Positions 10,837 through 23,200 of a stretch of 64,000 nucleotides of DNA are shown piece after piece; positions within the stretch are counted from its first letter, which is position 1; every line of letters begins with the position of its first letter. Origin of the DNA: Stigmatella erecta (GTDB taxonomy: Bacteria > Myxococcota > Myxococcia > Myxococcales > Myxococcaceae); assembly GCF_900111745.1 (NCBI RefSeq), contig NZ_FOIJ01000002.1, positions 310,001-374,000 of the forward strand. Direction: 5' to 3'. The notes beneath the pieces are model-generated. The model saw only the letters and a program-made list of their open reading frames with translations, made no database searches and was not told the origin of the DNA. Position numbers and translations under genes: made by a program.

Positions 10837-11175
10837 TTGAGCTTCTGGGATCGCATCAAACCCGCCCCCAAGCCCATCTCGGCCACGGATGTCCGGCTCT
10901 CGCCGGACGGGGCCCGGCTGACGCTGGTCTGGGACGATGGGACGAGTACCTCCGCCACCGCCCAGGTGCTGCGCCAGCAGTGCCCCTGCGCGGGGTGCGT
11001 GGACGAGTGGACGAACCAGCGCACGTTGGACCCGTCGCGCGTGCCCGCGGAGCTGCGCATCCAGCAGCTGCACCCGGTGGGCAACTACGCGCTCAGCCCC
11101 GTCTTCAGCGATGGCCACGCCACGGGCATCTACCCCTGGCCCCTGCTCCGGGACCTCACCCAGCCGGCGAGCTGA
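10837..11175 (+). CDS. DUF971 family protein
   Basis: 112 residues. The DUF971 (gamma-butyrobetaine hydroxylase N-terminal-like) fold is recognisable from ISATDVRLSPDGARLTLVWD, the zinc-binding-like QQCPCAGCVDEWT, IQQLHPVGNYALSPVFSDGH and GIYPWPLLRDL. Stand-alone bacterial members sometimes accompany Mrp/ApbC iron-sulfur carrier proteins. I start at TTG 10837, which has AAAGGTGA at a good distance; an in-frame GTG at 10816 would add seven residues. It is convergent with sspB. Confidence 0.82.
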   Translation: MSFWDRIKPAPKPISATDVRLSPDGARLTLVWDDGTSTSATAQVLRQQCPCAGCVDEWTNQRTLDPSRVPAELRIQQLHPVGNYALSPVFSDGHATGIYPWPLLRDLTQPAS

Positions 11176-11360
11176 GCCCGGACGCGGCCCATGAACGGCC
11201 GCTCCCGGCGCCGGGGCCGAAGTCCACGACTCCCGCCCGGTTGAGCAGGTGGCCCGGGAGGCTCCCGCCAACCCTGGCGGGCGACAAGCCGTGGAAGGGC
11301 TCCTTCACCGGGGGCGCGCCGGGCACGCTCGACGTGCGCCTCCAGAAGCGCGGAGGCGGC
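11176..11360. other. Intergenic gap between convergent DUF971 and sspB genes
   Basis: 185 bases with no complete gene. A stretch at about 11265-11350 has very high GC3 and would encode GDKPWKGSFTGGAPGTLDV on the plus strand, so it may be a remnant of a lost gene. There is no start or stop context and no family I recognise. A perfect 12-base palindrome (cccggcgccggg) lies near 11204-11215 and could help terminate transcription from both sides. Confidence 0.3.
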
Positions 11361-11897
11361 TCACTTCACCAGGCGCAGGTGGCCCCGGCGCGGAGACGGC
11401 GACGGGGGCTCGTCCCGGGGCTCCTCGGAGGGGGCCTGGGGCTCTTCCGGCGCGGGGTCCGTCCGCTCGCCGGGCACCTCCCGGAGAAACGTGCGCGCCC
11501 GGGGCTCCACCGGGGGGGCCGGGGGCGGCGCTGCCGCCTCGGGCAGGGGGGCCTTGGACGTCACCATGGTCTGCTGGAGGAACTCCACGGGGATGTCATC
11601 CGGGTAGAGCCAGAACTCCTTCGTCACGTGGCTGGTGATGGCGAACAGCGCGGACCAGGGCACGGCCACGGTGAACCGGCTCCCGGAGAAGCTGAGCGTG
11701 GAGCGCACGCCCCACTCGCCTACCGCCAGGTCCGGCGGATCGAACCGGTAGGAGATGTTCAGACGCAGGTGGGCTTCGTTGCGCAGGTGCTGCGGCACGA
11801 GCACCCCAGGGCGGCGAGCGTCCAGGTGGACCATCACCAGCCCTTGCTCGAGCGCCGCCAGCAGCCGCTCTTTCTTGTCGGGAACCGTCTTGTCCAT
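11361..11897 (-). CDS. sspB: SspB-like ClpXP adaptor (stringent starvation protein B family)
   Basis: 178 residues. The first ~100 match the SspB fold: LLAALEQGLVMVHLDARRPG, VLVPQHLRNEAHLRLNISYRF, WGVRSTLSFSGSRFTVAVPW and SALFAI. SspB tethers ssrA-tagged proteins to ClpX. The remainder is a Pro/Glu-rich tail ending RRGHLRLVK; in characterised SspB proteins a flexible tail ends in the short ClpX-binding XB motif with basic and hydrophobic residues, which this end resembles. The gene lies 29 bases after smpB, the SsrA-binding partner, so the tagging and delivery parts of trans-translation are co-transcribed. Confidence 0.85.
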   Translation of the reverse strand: MDKTVPDKKERLLAALEQGLVMVHLDARRPGVLVPQHLRNEAHLRLNISYRFDPPDLAVGEWGVRSTLSFSGSRFTVAVPWSALFAITSHVTKEFWLYPDDIPVEFLQQTMVTSKAPLPEAAAPPPAPPVEPRARTFLREVPGERTDPAPEEPQAPSEEPRDEPPSPSPRRGHLRLVK

Positions 11898-11926
11898 CCT
11901 GCTGTTCGCGGGGGAAGCCCGGGGCC

Positions 11927-12412
11927 CTAACGGCGGCGCACGGCGCGATCCATTTCCCGCTTTGTCTCCCGTTCCTTGATGTCCTGGCGCCGATCCTCGT
12001 GCGTCTTGCCCCGGCAGAGCCCCAGCTCCACCTTGGCCCGCCCGTTCTTGAAGTACAGCATAAGCGGGATGATGGAATAACCCCGCTCACGCACCTTCGC
12101 TGCCCATCGCTCGATTTCCTCCCGGTGCAGGAGCAGCTTGCGCCCCCGGGTGGGCTCATGCGTGAACACATTGGCGGGCCTGTAGGTGCCAATGTGGGCA
12201 TTGAGCAAATACAGCTCGTTGCCCTTGGGCAGGGCGTAGGCGTCCGACAGGTTGGCCGTGCCGTCGCGCAGGGACTTCACCTCGCTGCCGAGCAGCTGCA
12301 GGCCCGCCTCGAGCTTCTCGTCCACCGAGTAGGCCGCGCGCGCCTTGCGGTTCTCGGTGATGATTTTCACCCCGGACGCGCCCCCTGCCCCTTTCGCCTT
12401 ACCACCCGACAT
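11927..12412 (-). CDS. smpB: SsrA-binding protein SmpB
   Basis: 161 residues, typical for SmpB, which carries tmRNA to stalled ribosomes. Visible family motifs: ITENRKARAAYSVDEKLEAG, LLGSEVKSLRDGTANLSDAY, ELYLLNAHI, EPTRGRKLLLHREEI and VELGLCRGKTHEDRR, with the basic C-terminal tail (KERETKREMDRAVRRR) that enters the decoding centre. I start at the ATG at 12412 (MSGGKAKG). Upstream lies panC at 14 bases; downstream is sspB. Confidence 0.97.
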   Translation of the reverse strand: MSGGKAKGAGGASGVKIITENRKARAAYSVDEKLEAGLQLLGSEVKSLRDGTANLSDAYALPKGNELYLLNAHIGTYRPANVFTHEPTRGRKLLLHREEIERWAAKVRERGYSIIPLMLYFKNGRAKVELGLCRGKTHEDRRQDIKERETKREMDRAVRRR

Positions 12413-12426
12413 AAGTTGATGTTCCC

Positions 12427-13281
12427 CTAACCGCCCAGAGGCTGGTTGTCGATGAGCCGTGTCGCCCCACAGAAGGCGGCCACCAACAGACGCGCGGGCT
12501 GGCCGGGCCGGACAGAAGCCAGGGGGGTCAGCCGCTCCGCGTCGACCAGCTCCACGTAGTCCTCCCGGAGGTCCGCGGCCCGCAGCTCCTCGCGGATGGC
12601 CTCCAGCAGCGCGGGGGCCTCCCCGGTGCCGGCCCGGAACAGGGCCTGGGCCTTGCCCAGCCCGCGCGAGATGGCGAGCGCCCGCTTGCGCTCGTCCGGC
12701 GAGAGGTAGGCATTGCGGGAGCTCATCGCCAGGCCGTCCGGCTCGCGCACCGTGGGCATGCCGACGATGTCCACGCCCAGGTGCAGGTCCCGGTTCAGGG
12801 CCCGGATGACCTGGAGCTGCTGGTAGTCCTTCTCCCCGAACAGGGCCACCTCGGGGCGGAAGAGGCACAGCAGCTGGGTGACGATGGTGGCCACACCTCG
12901 GAAGTGCCCGGGGCGCCGCGCCCCGCACAGCCCCTGGCTCACCTCCGTCACCTCCACATAAGTCTCATACCCCGGCGGGTACATGACGGAGGGCTCGGGG
13001 GCGAAGACGGCGTCCACCCCGGCGCTGGCGCACCGCGCCAGGTCACCTTCCCAGTCCCGCGGGTAGCGCGACAGGTCCTCCTTGGGACCGAACTGGGTGG
13101 GGTTGACGAAGATGGAGGTGGCGACCCCGTCCGCGCGGCGGCGCCCCTCGCGCATGAGCGAGAGGTGCCCCTCGTGCAGGTACCCCATCGTCGGAACGAG
13201 CGCGAGCGTGCGCCCGTCCCGGCGCAGGGCCGCCCCCCACGCCTTCACCTCGGCCACGGTACGAAGAACCTGGGGGGCCAT
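12427..13281 (-). CDS. panC: Pantothenate synthetase (pantoate--beta-alanine ligase)
   Basis: 284 residues. It catalyses the ATP-dependent condensation of pantoate and beta-alanine, the last step to pantothenate (coenzyme A precursor). Signatures: LVPTMGYLHEGHLSLM (HxGH nucleotide-binding site), FVNPTQFGPKEDLSRYPR, FGEKDYQQLQVI and a KMSKS-like MSSRNAYLSPDER. The ATG at 13281 begins the conserved domain; the frame extends 18 codons further without support. Its start is four bases from the panB stop, so panBC form an operon. Confidence 0.97.
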   Translation of the reverse strand: MAPQVLRTVAEVKAWGAALRRDGRTLALVPTMGYLHEGHLSLMREGRRRADGVATSIFVNPTQFGPKEDLSRYPRDWEGDLARCASAGVDAVFAPEPSVMYPPGYETYVEVTEVSQGLCGARRPGHFRGVATIVTQLLCLFRPEVALFGEKDYQQLQVIRALNRDLHLGVDIVGMPTVREPDGLAMSSRNAYLSPDERKRALAISRGLGKAQALFRAGTGEAPALLEAIREELRAADLREDYVELVDAERLTPLASVRPGQPARLLVAAFCGATRLIDNQPLGG

Positions 13282-13285
13282 GGGA

Positions 13286-14185
13286 CTAGACGGGGACCCC
13301 GTAGACAGGGCCCACCTTCTCCGCGGGCTCGGCAAGCTCCAGCTCCGGGGCGGCCTTGCTGGCCACCAGCCGCAGCGTCTTCGAGTGGAAGGAGTGCTCC
13401 GCGTCCGGGAAGGCGCCCGCGCGAATCTCGGAGAAGAACGCGCCCGCCGCCTCGGTGATGGAGCCGTGCATGTTCGCGTAGCGCTTGACGAACTTGGGCT
13501 TGAAGTCCGGGTTCATGCCCAAGAGGTCGTAACAGACGAGCACCTGGCCATCGCAGTGCACGCCGGCGCCGATGCCGATGACGGGGATGCTCAGGCGCTG
13601 GGTCACCTGCTGGGCCAGCTCCGTGGGCACCCCCTCCAGCACCAGCGCGTAGGCCCCGGCGCGCTCCAGCGCGAGCGCGTCCTGGAGGATCTTCACCGCG
13701 GCCTGCTCGTCCTTGCCCTGCACCACGTAGCCGCCCATCTTGTGCACCGACTGGGGGGTGAGCCCCAGGTGCCCCATGACGGGGATGCTGGCGCGGGTGA
13801 TGGCGGCCACCGCGTCGGCGAACTCCGCGCCGCCCTCCAGCTTCACGCTGCCCACGCCCCCCTCGGCCACGAGCCGGCCGGCGTTGCGCACCGCGCTCTC
13901 CACCGACGTCTGGTAGCTCATGAAGGGCAGATCCCCCACGATGTGGGACCGCTTGGCGCCGCGGCTGACGGCGGCGCAGTGATAGACCATCTGGTCCATC
14001 GTCACGGGGAGCGTGGAGTCATGGCCCTGGAACACCATGCCCAGGGAGTCGCCCACCAGCAGGACGTCCGCACCGGCCTGATCCAGGATGTGTGCGAAGG
14101 TGGCGTCATAGGCGGTGACCATGCAGATCTTCTGGCCGCCCTGCTTCATGCGCTTCAGGGTATGGATGGTGACCTTGTCCTTCAC
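13286..14185 (-). CDS. panB: Ketopantoate hydroxymethyltransferase
   Basis: 299 residues, slightly longer than the usual 265. It transfers a hydroxymethyl group from 5,10-methylene-THF to alpha-ketoisovalerate, the first committed step of pantothenate synthesis. Signatures: [65 protein letters not shown] and [18 protein letters not shown]. The start is GTG with an almost perfect AAGGAGGTGA ribosome-binding site five bases upstream, which settles the start. The ketopantoate reductase gene (panE) is not in the window. Confidence 0.97.
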   Translation of the reverse strand: MKDKVTIHTLKRMKQGGQKICMVTAYDATFAHILDQAGADVLLVGDSLGMVFQGHDSTLPVTMDQMVYHCAAVSRGAKRSHIVGDLPFMSYQTSVESAVRNAGRLVAEGGVGSVKLEGGAEFADAVAAITRASIPVMGHLGLTPQSVHKMGGYVVQGKDEQAAVKILQDALALERAGAYALVLEGVPTELAQQVTQRLSIPVIGIGAGVHCDGQVLVCYDLLGMNPDFKPKFVKRYANMHGSITEAAGAFFSEIRAGAFPDAEHSFHSKTLRLVASKAAPELELAEPAEKVGPVYGVPV

Positions 14186-14345
14186 GGTTCACCTCCTTGT
14201 GGGGTGAGGGGTGTCAGGTGCTGCGATGTCGGCCTTCGCCGTCCTTGTGGGATCCGCGAGGCTTCCAGCCGCACTCTAACGCCCTTCCGGGCCCGCTGGG
14301 GGTTTCTCTCGCCACCACGCCCCCCGGGGCACCGCCCTCCCGGTG

Positions 14346-14993
14346 CTACGCCCGCTTGCCTGTCCCCGCCTCGTGGTGGTGGATGCCCGGCTGGCGCGCG
14401 TTCTGGATGGACTGGATGAGCGCTTCCCGGTCTGTCTCGCTGTTCACGAAATCGATGTCCGAGGTATTCACCACGAGCAGCGGCGTCTCGGTGTAGTGCG
14501 AGAAGAACTCGTTGTAGGCGTGCACCAGCTCTTCCAGGTACCCGGCGTCGAACTTGCGTTCGAACTCCCGGCCGCGCTTCTTGATCCGGTGCAGCAGCAC
14601 GTCCAGGCGGGCCTGCAGGTAGATGACCAGGTCCGGCTTGGTCACCCGGGGCCCCAGCGCCTCGAAGACCCGGTCATAGAGCGCCAGCTCCTGGGGGTCC
14701 AACGTGAGGCAGGCGAAGATGCGGTCCTTGGCGAACAGGTAGTCGCTGACCGTCACCGAGCTGAAGAGATCCTGCTGGAAGAGCTCCTGCTGCTGGCGGA
14801 AGCGCGACAGCAGGAAGAACGTCTGCGTCTGGAAGGCGTACTTCTGCCGGTCCGTGTAGAAGTGCGAGAGGAACGGGTTCTCTTCCACCACCTCCAGCAC
14901 CCGGCGCGCGCGGAAGCGCTCGGCCAGGAGGTTGGAGAGGCTCGTCTTGCCCACGCCGATGGGCCCTTCGACGACGATGTAGCGATTGTCCAT
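14346..14993 (-). CDS. Deoxynucleoside kinase (deoxyadenosine/deoxyguanosine kinase type)
   Basis: 215 residues. P-loop GPIGVGKTS at about 10-18, then VVEENPFLSHFY, the SDYLFAKDRIFACL segment that replaces the DRS motif in bacterial dAK/dGK, and a LID region IKKRGREFER. These kinases salvage deoxynucleosides to dNMPs. The ATG at 14993 (MDNRYIVVEG) sits directly before the P-loop strand; an upstream in-frame extension of 52 codons has no family similarity. It is divergent from the small gene at 15097. Confidence 0.92.
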   Translation of the reverse strand: MDNRYIVVEGPIGVGKTSLSNLLAERFRARRVLEVVEENPFLSHFYTDRQKYAFQTQTFFLLSRFRQQQELFQQDLFSSVTVSDYLFAKDRIFACLTLDPQELALYDRVFEALGPRVTKPDLVIYLQARLDVLLHRIKKRGREFERKFDAGYLEELVHAYNEFFSHYTETPLLVVNTSDIDFVNSETDREALIQSIQNARQPGIHHHEAGTGKRA

Positions 14994-15096
14994 CTGCGGC
15001 ACCACAAAGCACGGGGCCGCTTTTCCAGCAACTTTCCTGGGTTCTTCGGGCCCGCGCTTGACGCTCGCGGGGACTGTTCCGTAGGGTCCGCCGGCG

Positions 15097-15378
15097 ATGC
15101 GCGGAAAGCAGCGGGCCAAGACGGTGGTGAACCTGGAAGCGCCGCGCAAGGCCGCGCCGCCCCAGAAGGCGCCGCCCCCGCCCCCCGGCGAGACGGATCC
15201 GCTCTACGGCGTGGTGCTGCTCAAGGTGGCGCTCGAGCTCAAGCGCCGCAAGGAGGGCTCCGTGGAGGAGATCCTCCGCGGCGTGCTGGCCCGCATGCGC
15301 ATCCCGGAAGCCGAGTTCCAGGCCTTCCTGAAGCAGCAGGGCGGGCGGCTGAAGGAACTCGGGCTGGGCGAGCGGTAA
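15097..15378 (+). CDS. Small conserved-looking protein of unknown function
   Basis: 93 residues. The first 30 are basic and Pro/Ala-rich and probably disordered; residues 33-93 (from DPLYGVVLLKVALELKRRKE on) are predicted helical and amphipathic. No signal peptide or TM segment is seen. Codon use matches the neighbours, which supports it as a real gene. It is transcribed divergently from the deoxynucleoside kinase and converges on rsmA with a nine-base gap. I do not recognise a family. Confidence 0.6.
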   Translation: MRGKQRAKTVVNLEAPRKAAPPQKAPPPPPGETDPLYGVVLLKVALELKRRKEGSVEEILRGVLARMRIPEAEFQAFLKQQGGRLKELGLGER

Positions 15379-15387
15379 CGGCCCCGC

Positions 15388-16224
15388 TCAGGCCCCTTCC
15401 GCCAGGGGCCCCAGGCCCCGCTCCAGCGCGGCGAACTCCTCGGGCGACAGCGTCTCCGCGCGGCGCATCGGGTCGATGCCGGCCGTCTCCAGGGCCTTCA
15501 CGTACTGCTCGGGCGTGGCCAGCGTCCGGTCGGACTTGAGCGAGTTGAGCAGCGTCTTGCGGCGGTGGGCGAAGGAGGCCTTCACCACGCGCGTGAAGCG
15601 CTCCTCGTCCACCACCGGGGCGAGCGGCGAGGCCCGCCGCGTGAGCCGCACCACCGCCGAGTCCACCTTGGGCGGCGGGTGGAACAGGTGGGACTCCAGC
15701 GTGAAGAGGTGCTCGATGCCGAAGTGGAGCCCCAGGAGCACGGAGAGCAGCCCGTAGTCCCGTGTGCCCGGCTCGGCGGCGAGGCGCTCCACCACTTCCT
15801 TCTGGAGGGTGAAGACGGCCCGGGACACCTTCGCGCGCTGGTCCAGCACCTGGAAGAGGATGGAGCTCGTCAGGTGGTACGGCAGGTTGCCCACCACGGC
15901 CACCTGCGGCACCCCGGCCACCTGGGCGAAGTCCACCGTGGCGGCGTTGCCCGCCACCACGCGCACGCCGGGGATGGCCTCCTTCTCCAGCACGGAGATC
16001 ATGTCCCGGTCCCGCTCCACGGCGGTGACCTGCGCCCCGGTGGCCGCCAGGAACCGCGTGAGGTGCCCCAGCCCGGGACCCAGCTCCACCACGGGCTCGC
16101 CCGCGCGGAGCGCCAGCGCATCGGCGATGTCCTCGAGCGCCTGCGCGTCCCCGAGGAAGTTCTGCCCCCAGCTGTACTTCGCGTGCAGCCCGTGCCGCTT
16201 GAGAATGTCGCGCGGAGATTCCAC
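15388..16224 (-). CDS. rsmA: 16S rRNA (adenine1518/1519-N6)-dimethyltransferase
   Basis: 278 residues (KsgA). It dimethylates two adenines in helix 45 late in 30S assembly. Signatures: YSWGQNFLGD, VVELGPGLGHLT (SAM motif I), VTAVERDRDM, and the catalytic VVGNLPYHLTSSIL (NLPY). The C-terminal helical domain has RRKTLLNSL. I start at GTG 16224, with AAAGGA five bases upstream, giving a Bacillus-like N-terminus; a longer version starting in the tsaD gene is less likely. The tsaD stop is 11 bases upstream. Confidence 0.96.
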   Translation of the reverse strand: MESPRDILKRHGLHAKYSWGQNFLGDAQALEDIADALALRAGEPVVELGPGLGHLTRFLAATGAQVTAVERDRDMISVLEKEAIPGVRVVAGNAATVDFAQVAGVPQVAVVGNLPYHLTSSILFQVLDQRAKVSRAVFTLQKEVVERLAAEPGTRDYGLLSVLLGLHFGIEHLFTLESHLFHPPPKVDSAVVRLTRRASPLAPVVDEERFTRVVKASFAHRRKTLLNSLKSDRTLATPEQYVKALETAGIDPMRRAETLSPEEFAALERGLGPLAEGA

Positions 16225-16235
16225 GTGTTCCTTTC

Positions 16236-17234
16236 TTACATCCGCCACGCCGGATCGGCGGCGAGCCGGACATCGCCGCGAAGCCCGCGGCGCCACGCCT
16301 CATACCCCGCAACGGCGATCATCGCGCCATTGTCCGTGCACAACCGCACGGGCGGCAGGTAGAGCCGCAGCCCCCGCTCCTGGGCCCGCTCCAGGCACAG
16401 CGAGCGCAGCCGCGAGTTGGCCGCCACCCCGCCGCAAATCACCAGCCGCTGGAGCCCCAGCCGCCGGGCCGCGGCGACGAACTTGCGCGACAGGGCATCG
16501 GCCACCGCCTCCTGGAACGAGGCGCACAGGTCCGCGAGCGCCTGCCCCTCGGGCACGCCGTGCTTGCGCACATGGTTCAGCACGGAGGTCTTCAGCCCCG
16601 AGAAGGACACGTCCAGGGTGTCCTGCTGGGGCAGCGCCCGGGGAAAGTGGATGGCCTCCGGGTTGCCCTTCTGCGCGAGCTGATCGATGGGCAGCCCTCC
16701 CGGGTACGGCAGCCCGAGGATGCGCGCCGTCTTGTCGTAGGCCTCGCCCGCCGCATCGTCGCGGGTGCTGCCCACCAGCCGGTACCGGCCGTAGTCCTGA
16801 ACCTCGTAGAAGCTGGTGTGCCCGCCGGAGACCACCAGGCCGAGAAACGGCGGCTCGGGCGCATCCTCCAGCAACCGGATGGCCAGCAGGTGCCCTTCCA
16901 GGTGGTTGGCGCCCACGAACGGCTTGCCGGTGGCGAAGCTGAGCGACTTGGCCACCTGCACCCCCACCAGCAGGGCGCCGATCAGGCCCGGCCCCGAGGT
17001 GACGGAGATGAGGTCCACGTCGTCGAGCGTCTTGCCGGCCCGGGTCAGCGCCTCGTGCAGCACCGGCATGACCTGGACGATGTGGTTGCGGCTGGCGAGC
17101 TCGGGCACCACCCCACCCCACCGCCGGTGAATGTCCACCTGGGTGGAGACGACATCCGAGAGCACGCGGCGGCCGTCCTCCACGAGGGCGGCGGCGGTCT
17201 CATCACAGCTGGTTTCCAGTCCGAGTACGAGCAA
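16236..17234 (-). CDS. tsaD: tRNA N6-adenosine threonylcarbamoyltransferase TsaD
   Basis: 332 residues of the Kae1/TsaD family, the catalytic subunit that puts the threonylcarbamoyl group on A37 of ANN-decoding tRNAs. The ASKHA fold motifs are visible: VLGLETSCDETAAALV, VTSGPGLIGALLVG, the metal-binding NHLEGHL, LVVSGGHTSF, VICGGVAANSRLR and CTDNGAMIA. The start is TTG at 17234 with GGGAG about eight bases upstream. It is followed closely by rsmA and preceded by the DUF4388 response regulator gene 44 bases away. Confidence 0.96.
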   Translation of the reverse strand: MLVLGLETSCDETAAALVEDGRRVLSDVVSTQVDIHRRWGGVVPELASRNHIVQVMPVLHEALTRAGKTLDDVDLISVTSGPGLIGALLVGVQVAKSLSFATGKPFVGANHLEGHLLAIRLLEDAPEPPFLGLVVSGGHTSFYEVQDYGRYRLVGSTRDDAAGEAYDKTARILGLPYPGGLPIDQLAQKGNPEAIHFPRALPQQDTLDVSFSGLKTSVLNHVRKHGVPEGQALADLCASFQEAVADALSRKFVAAARRLGLQRLVICGGVAANSRLRSLCLERAQERGLRLYLPPVRLCTDNGAMIAVAGYEAWRRGLRGDVRLAADPAWRM

Positions 17235-17278
17235 GGCGGCGATCTCCCAGGCCCTCCAGGGCCCGAGCCCTCCGCCGC

Positions 17279-20140
<2,862 letters not shown>

Positions 20141-20230
20141 TCATGCCCCCTCTCCGGGCATGTCAATGGTTTGAGCCCCCCGGACACCCCGCCGCTCTGG
20201 CCGGCGAACAGGCGGCCAGGCGGCGATTGT

Positions 20231-23200
20231 TCAGCGGAAGAGCCCCTTCTTGGGCGGAGGGGTGTTCTTCTTCCGCATTTCAATCAACCGGAGCTCCTGG
20301 TTGGCCTCCAGGTGCTTCGGGTTGGTGCGCACCGCCTCGCGGAAGTGGCGCTCGGCCCGGTCCATGTCCCCCTCCACCCGGGCGATGACGCCCAGCTGGT
20401 AGTGGGCCCGGTCACACTGTGGGTCCGCCTGGACCGCATCGGCCATCATCTGCTTGGCCTTGGCCACCTCGGCCTTGCGCTGGGGGTCCATGTAGAGCGC
20501 CCAGGCCCGGGCAGCCAGGTACAGGGCCTTGGGCGCCAGCGCGTGGGCGCGCTCGTAGTGCTCGGCCGCCGCCACGAAGTCGCGCTTGCGGAAGTAGACC
20601 TCGCCCATCTTGAACAGGTCGTCCGGGTTGTCGCTGGGGCCCGAGCGCACCGCGGGCGCGGGGCCCGTGCCCGCGAACTTGGACGCCGCGGCCTTCGCCT
20701 TGAGGCCCTCCACGTAGGAGGCCCGCTTGGCATCGTCGTGGAGCACCTCGTAGGCCTCGCGGATGGCATCGAAGACGGCGGTCATCTTCGGCGCCAGGTG
20801 CACCAGCGACGGGGGCAGCCGGTCCGGGTGGAACACCTTCGCCATGCTCAGGAAGGTGGCCTTCACCTGATCCTTCGGGGTGTCCTGGGGAATCCCCAGC
20901 ACGGTGAAGTGGTCCTTTCGGCTCTGCAGATCGGCGTAGCGCTGTTCGATCTGCTGCGCCAGCCCCAGCTCCGCGGCGCTCGGGGCCGACGCAGGGGCCT
21001 CGGGGGCGCTGGCCACCGGCACGGGGCTCTCGGCCACGGCGCCAGAGGGGCTCTCGGGCCGCGCCCCCAGGGCCCCCATGTTCTCCATGGCCCGGCGCAG
21101 CAGGCGCTGGCGCCGCAGCTTGGCCTCGTCGTCCGGATTGGAGGGATCTCCCGCCACGTCGTCCTCGTTGAAGTCCCAATCATCCAGACCGCTCAGGTCA
21201 TCATCGGCGTCTTGAGCGATTCCGGCAGGGGTAGCCGGTGCAGTCTGTCCAGTTGCCGTTCCCTTGTCATCAGGAGGCAACAGGAAACCTCCAGGCGCGG
21301 GCTCGGCCGCCGCCTCGACGGTGGCCTCCACGGGCAGCTCGAACCCGGCCGCCCCCGCGTTGACCAGGCTCTCCAGGTGGGAGTCCACCTGACTCAACGC
21401 GGCCTCGAAGGAGGACGAGAAGTCCTCGGGGCCTTCGCCCTCCTCGAAGGTGACGATGCGCCAGAGGTCATCCTCCCCGGCACGGGCAGGCATCCCGCCC
21501 GCCTTCGAGGCAGGGGGCGCCGGGGCCACGTCCGCGGAGGCTGTCTCCGGCGGCGCGAGGACCGCCGCTGGGGGGGGAGGGGCCGGCGGGAGGGGAGCCG
21601 GGGACGCCGCGTCCTCACCAGGGGGGACCAGGTCGCTCCACACGTCCTGTTCCAGGTCGACTTCCCCGGGGGCCAGGGACGAAGCGCTGCGGGGAGGAGG
21701 CGGCGGGATGCTCCCGGCGGCGGAGGACGGATCCCCATCGTCGATGAGCCACTCCTCGGCCGGGGAGGCCACCAACCGGCGCTGCACTTCCTCCATGTCA
21801 TGGAGCAGTTCGTTCTCCGCCCACTGCCGTGCCAGACGCAGGGCCTCCCGGTCCTCCGGGGGCAGCACGTCCTGGGGCTGCTCCGGCGCGGGAATGGCAT
21901 CGGACCAGGAGAAATCGGTGATGGGCTCCGCCGCGAGCGGGGGGGGCGCGGGCGCGCCTGAGGGCAGAGGTGCCTCCTCGACCAGCAGGAACTCCTCATC
22001 GAGCGAGGGCGCCTCTGGCGCCGCCGGGGGGCTTTCCGCCTGGCGGGCCCCATCGGCCTGCTGGGCCTCTTCCATCAAGAGCATCGTGTCATCGAGGGAC
22101 ACCTCCTCGATGACGCGCCCATTCTGCTGCTGCTGGGCCTCTTCCGCGAGGCGGGCCGCCTCGGCCGCCTGACGGGCCTTCTCCGCCAGGCGGGCCTCCT
22201 TGGCGCGGCGCCGCTCTTCGATCCGGGCCTCTTCCTGCCGGTGTGCATCCTCGGCGGGGTTCACTTCCGCGGCGGGGGCGTGGGACTCCGCGAGCTGGCG
22301 AGCCTCCGCGGCCAGACGCAGCTCCTCGGCCAGACGCTGCTCTTCGGCCAGGCGCGCCTCCTGTGCCTGACGGGCCTCTTCCGCGAGGCGAGCTTCCTCC
22401 GCCAGCCGCTGTGCCTCGGCGAGCGCGGCTTCCTCGGCCCTGGGAGCCTCCTGCACCAGGGGAACCGGCTCGGGCGCTGGCTCTCGCGCGTCTTCCGCCT
22501 CGCGAGGAGCCAGGGCCGCGGCCCTGCGGGCCTTCTCCGCCAGCCGGGCCTCCTTGGCGCGGCGCCGCTCTTCTTCCAAGCGGGCTTCCTCGTCCAACCC
22601 AAGCCCCGCGGGGGCCTCCGTGGGCTCGAAGGGGCGGGCGGCCTCTGCCATTTGGCGGGCCTCTGCCGCCTGGCGCAGTTCCTCGGCCAACCGGTCTTCC
22701 TCGGCCCGCCGAGCCTCCTCGGCCAGCCGCGCTTCCTGAGTCAGACGTTCCGCTTCGGCTTGCCGTGCATCCTCTTCAAGAGCGGCGGCTTCGATGCGGC
22801 GGGCCTTCTCCGCCAGCCGGGCCTCCTTGGCGCGGCGCCGCTCCTCTTCCACGCGGGCTTCCTCGGCCTGACGCGCCTCCTCGGCCAAGCGCGCCTCTTC
22901 ATGGCGGGCGTTTTCCTGAGCGTGGCGCGCTTCAGCGGCGAGGCGCAGCTCTTCCGCGAGCCGGACCTCTTCATCCCGGCGAGCTTCCTCCGCGAGCCTC
23001 GCTTCCTCGGCCAATCTCGCCAGCTCAAGGGAGCGTGCCTCTTCGGCCCGACGCGCCTCTTCAGCGAGGCGTGCCTCTTCGGCCAGCCGCGCCTCCTCCG
23101 CCAGGCGAGCCGCTTCGGCCAGCCGCGCCTCTTCCGCCTGTCGCGCCTCTTCAGCGAGGCGGGCCTCTTCGGCCAGCCGAGCCGCTTCGGCCAGCCGAGC

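Noticed and set aside
11249-11638. 129-codon plus-strand frame overlapping sspB
   Set aside because: Mostly opposite sspB, which has clear SspB motifs; only the first ~100 bases could be a gene remnant.
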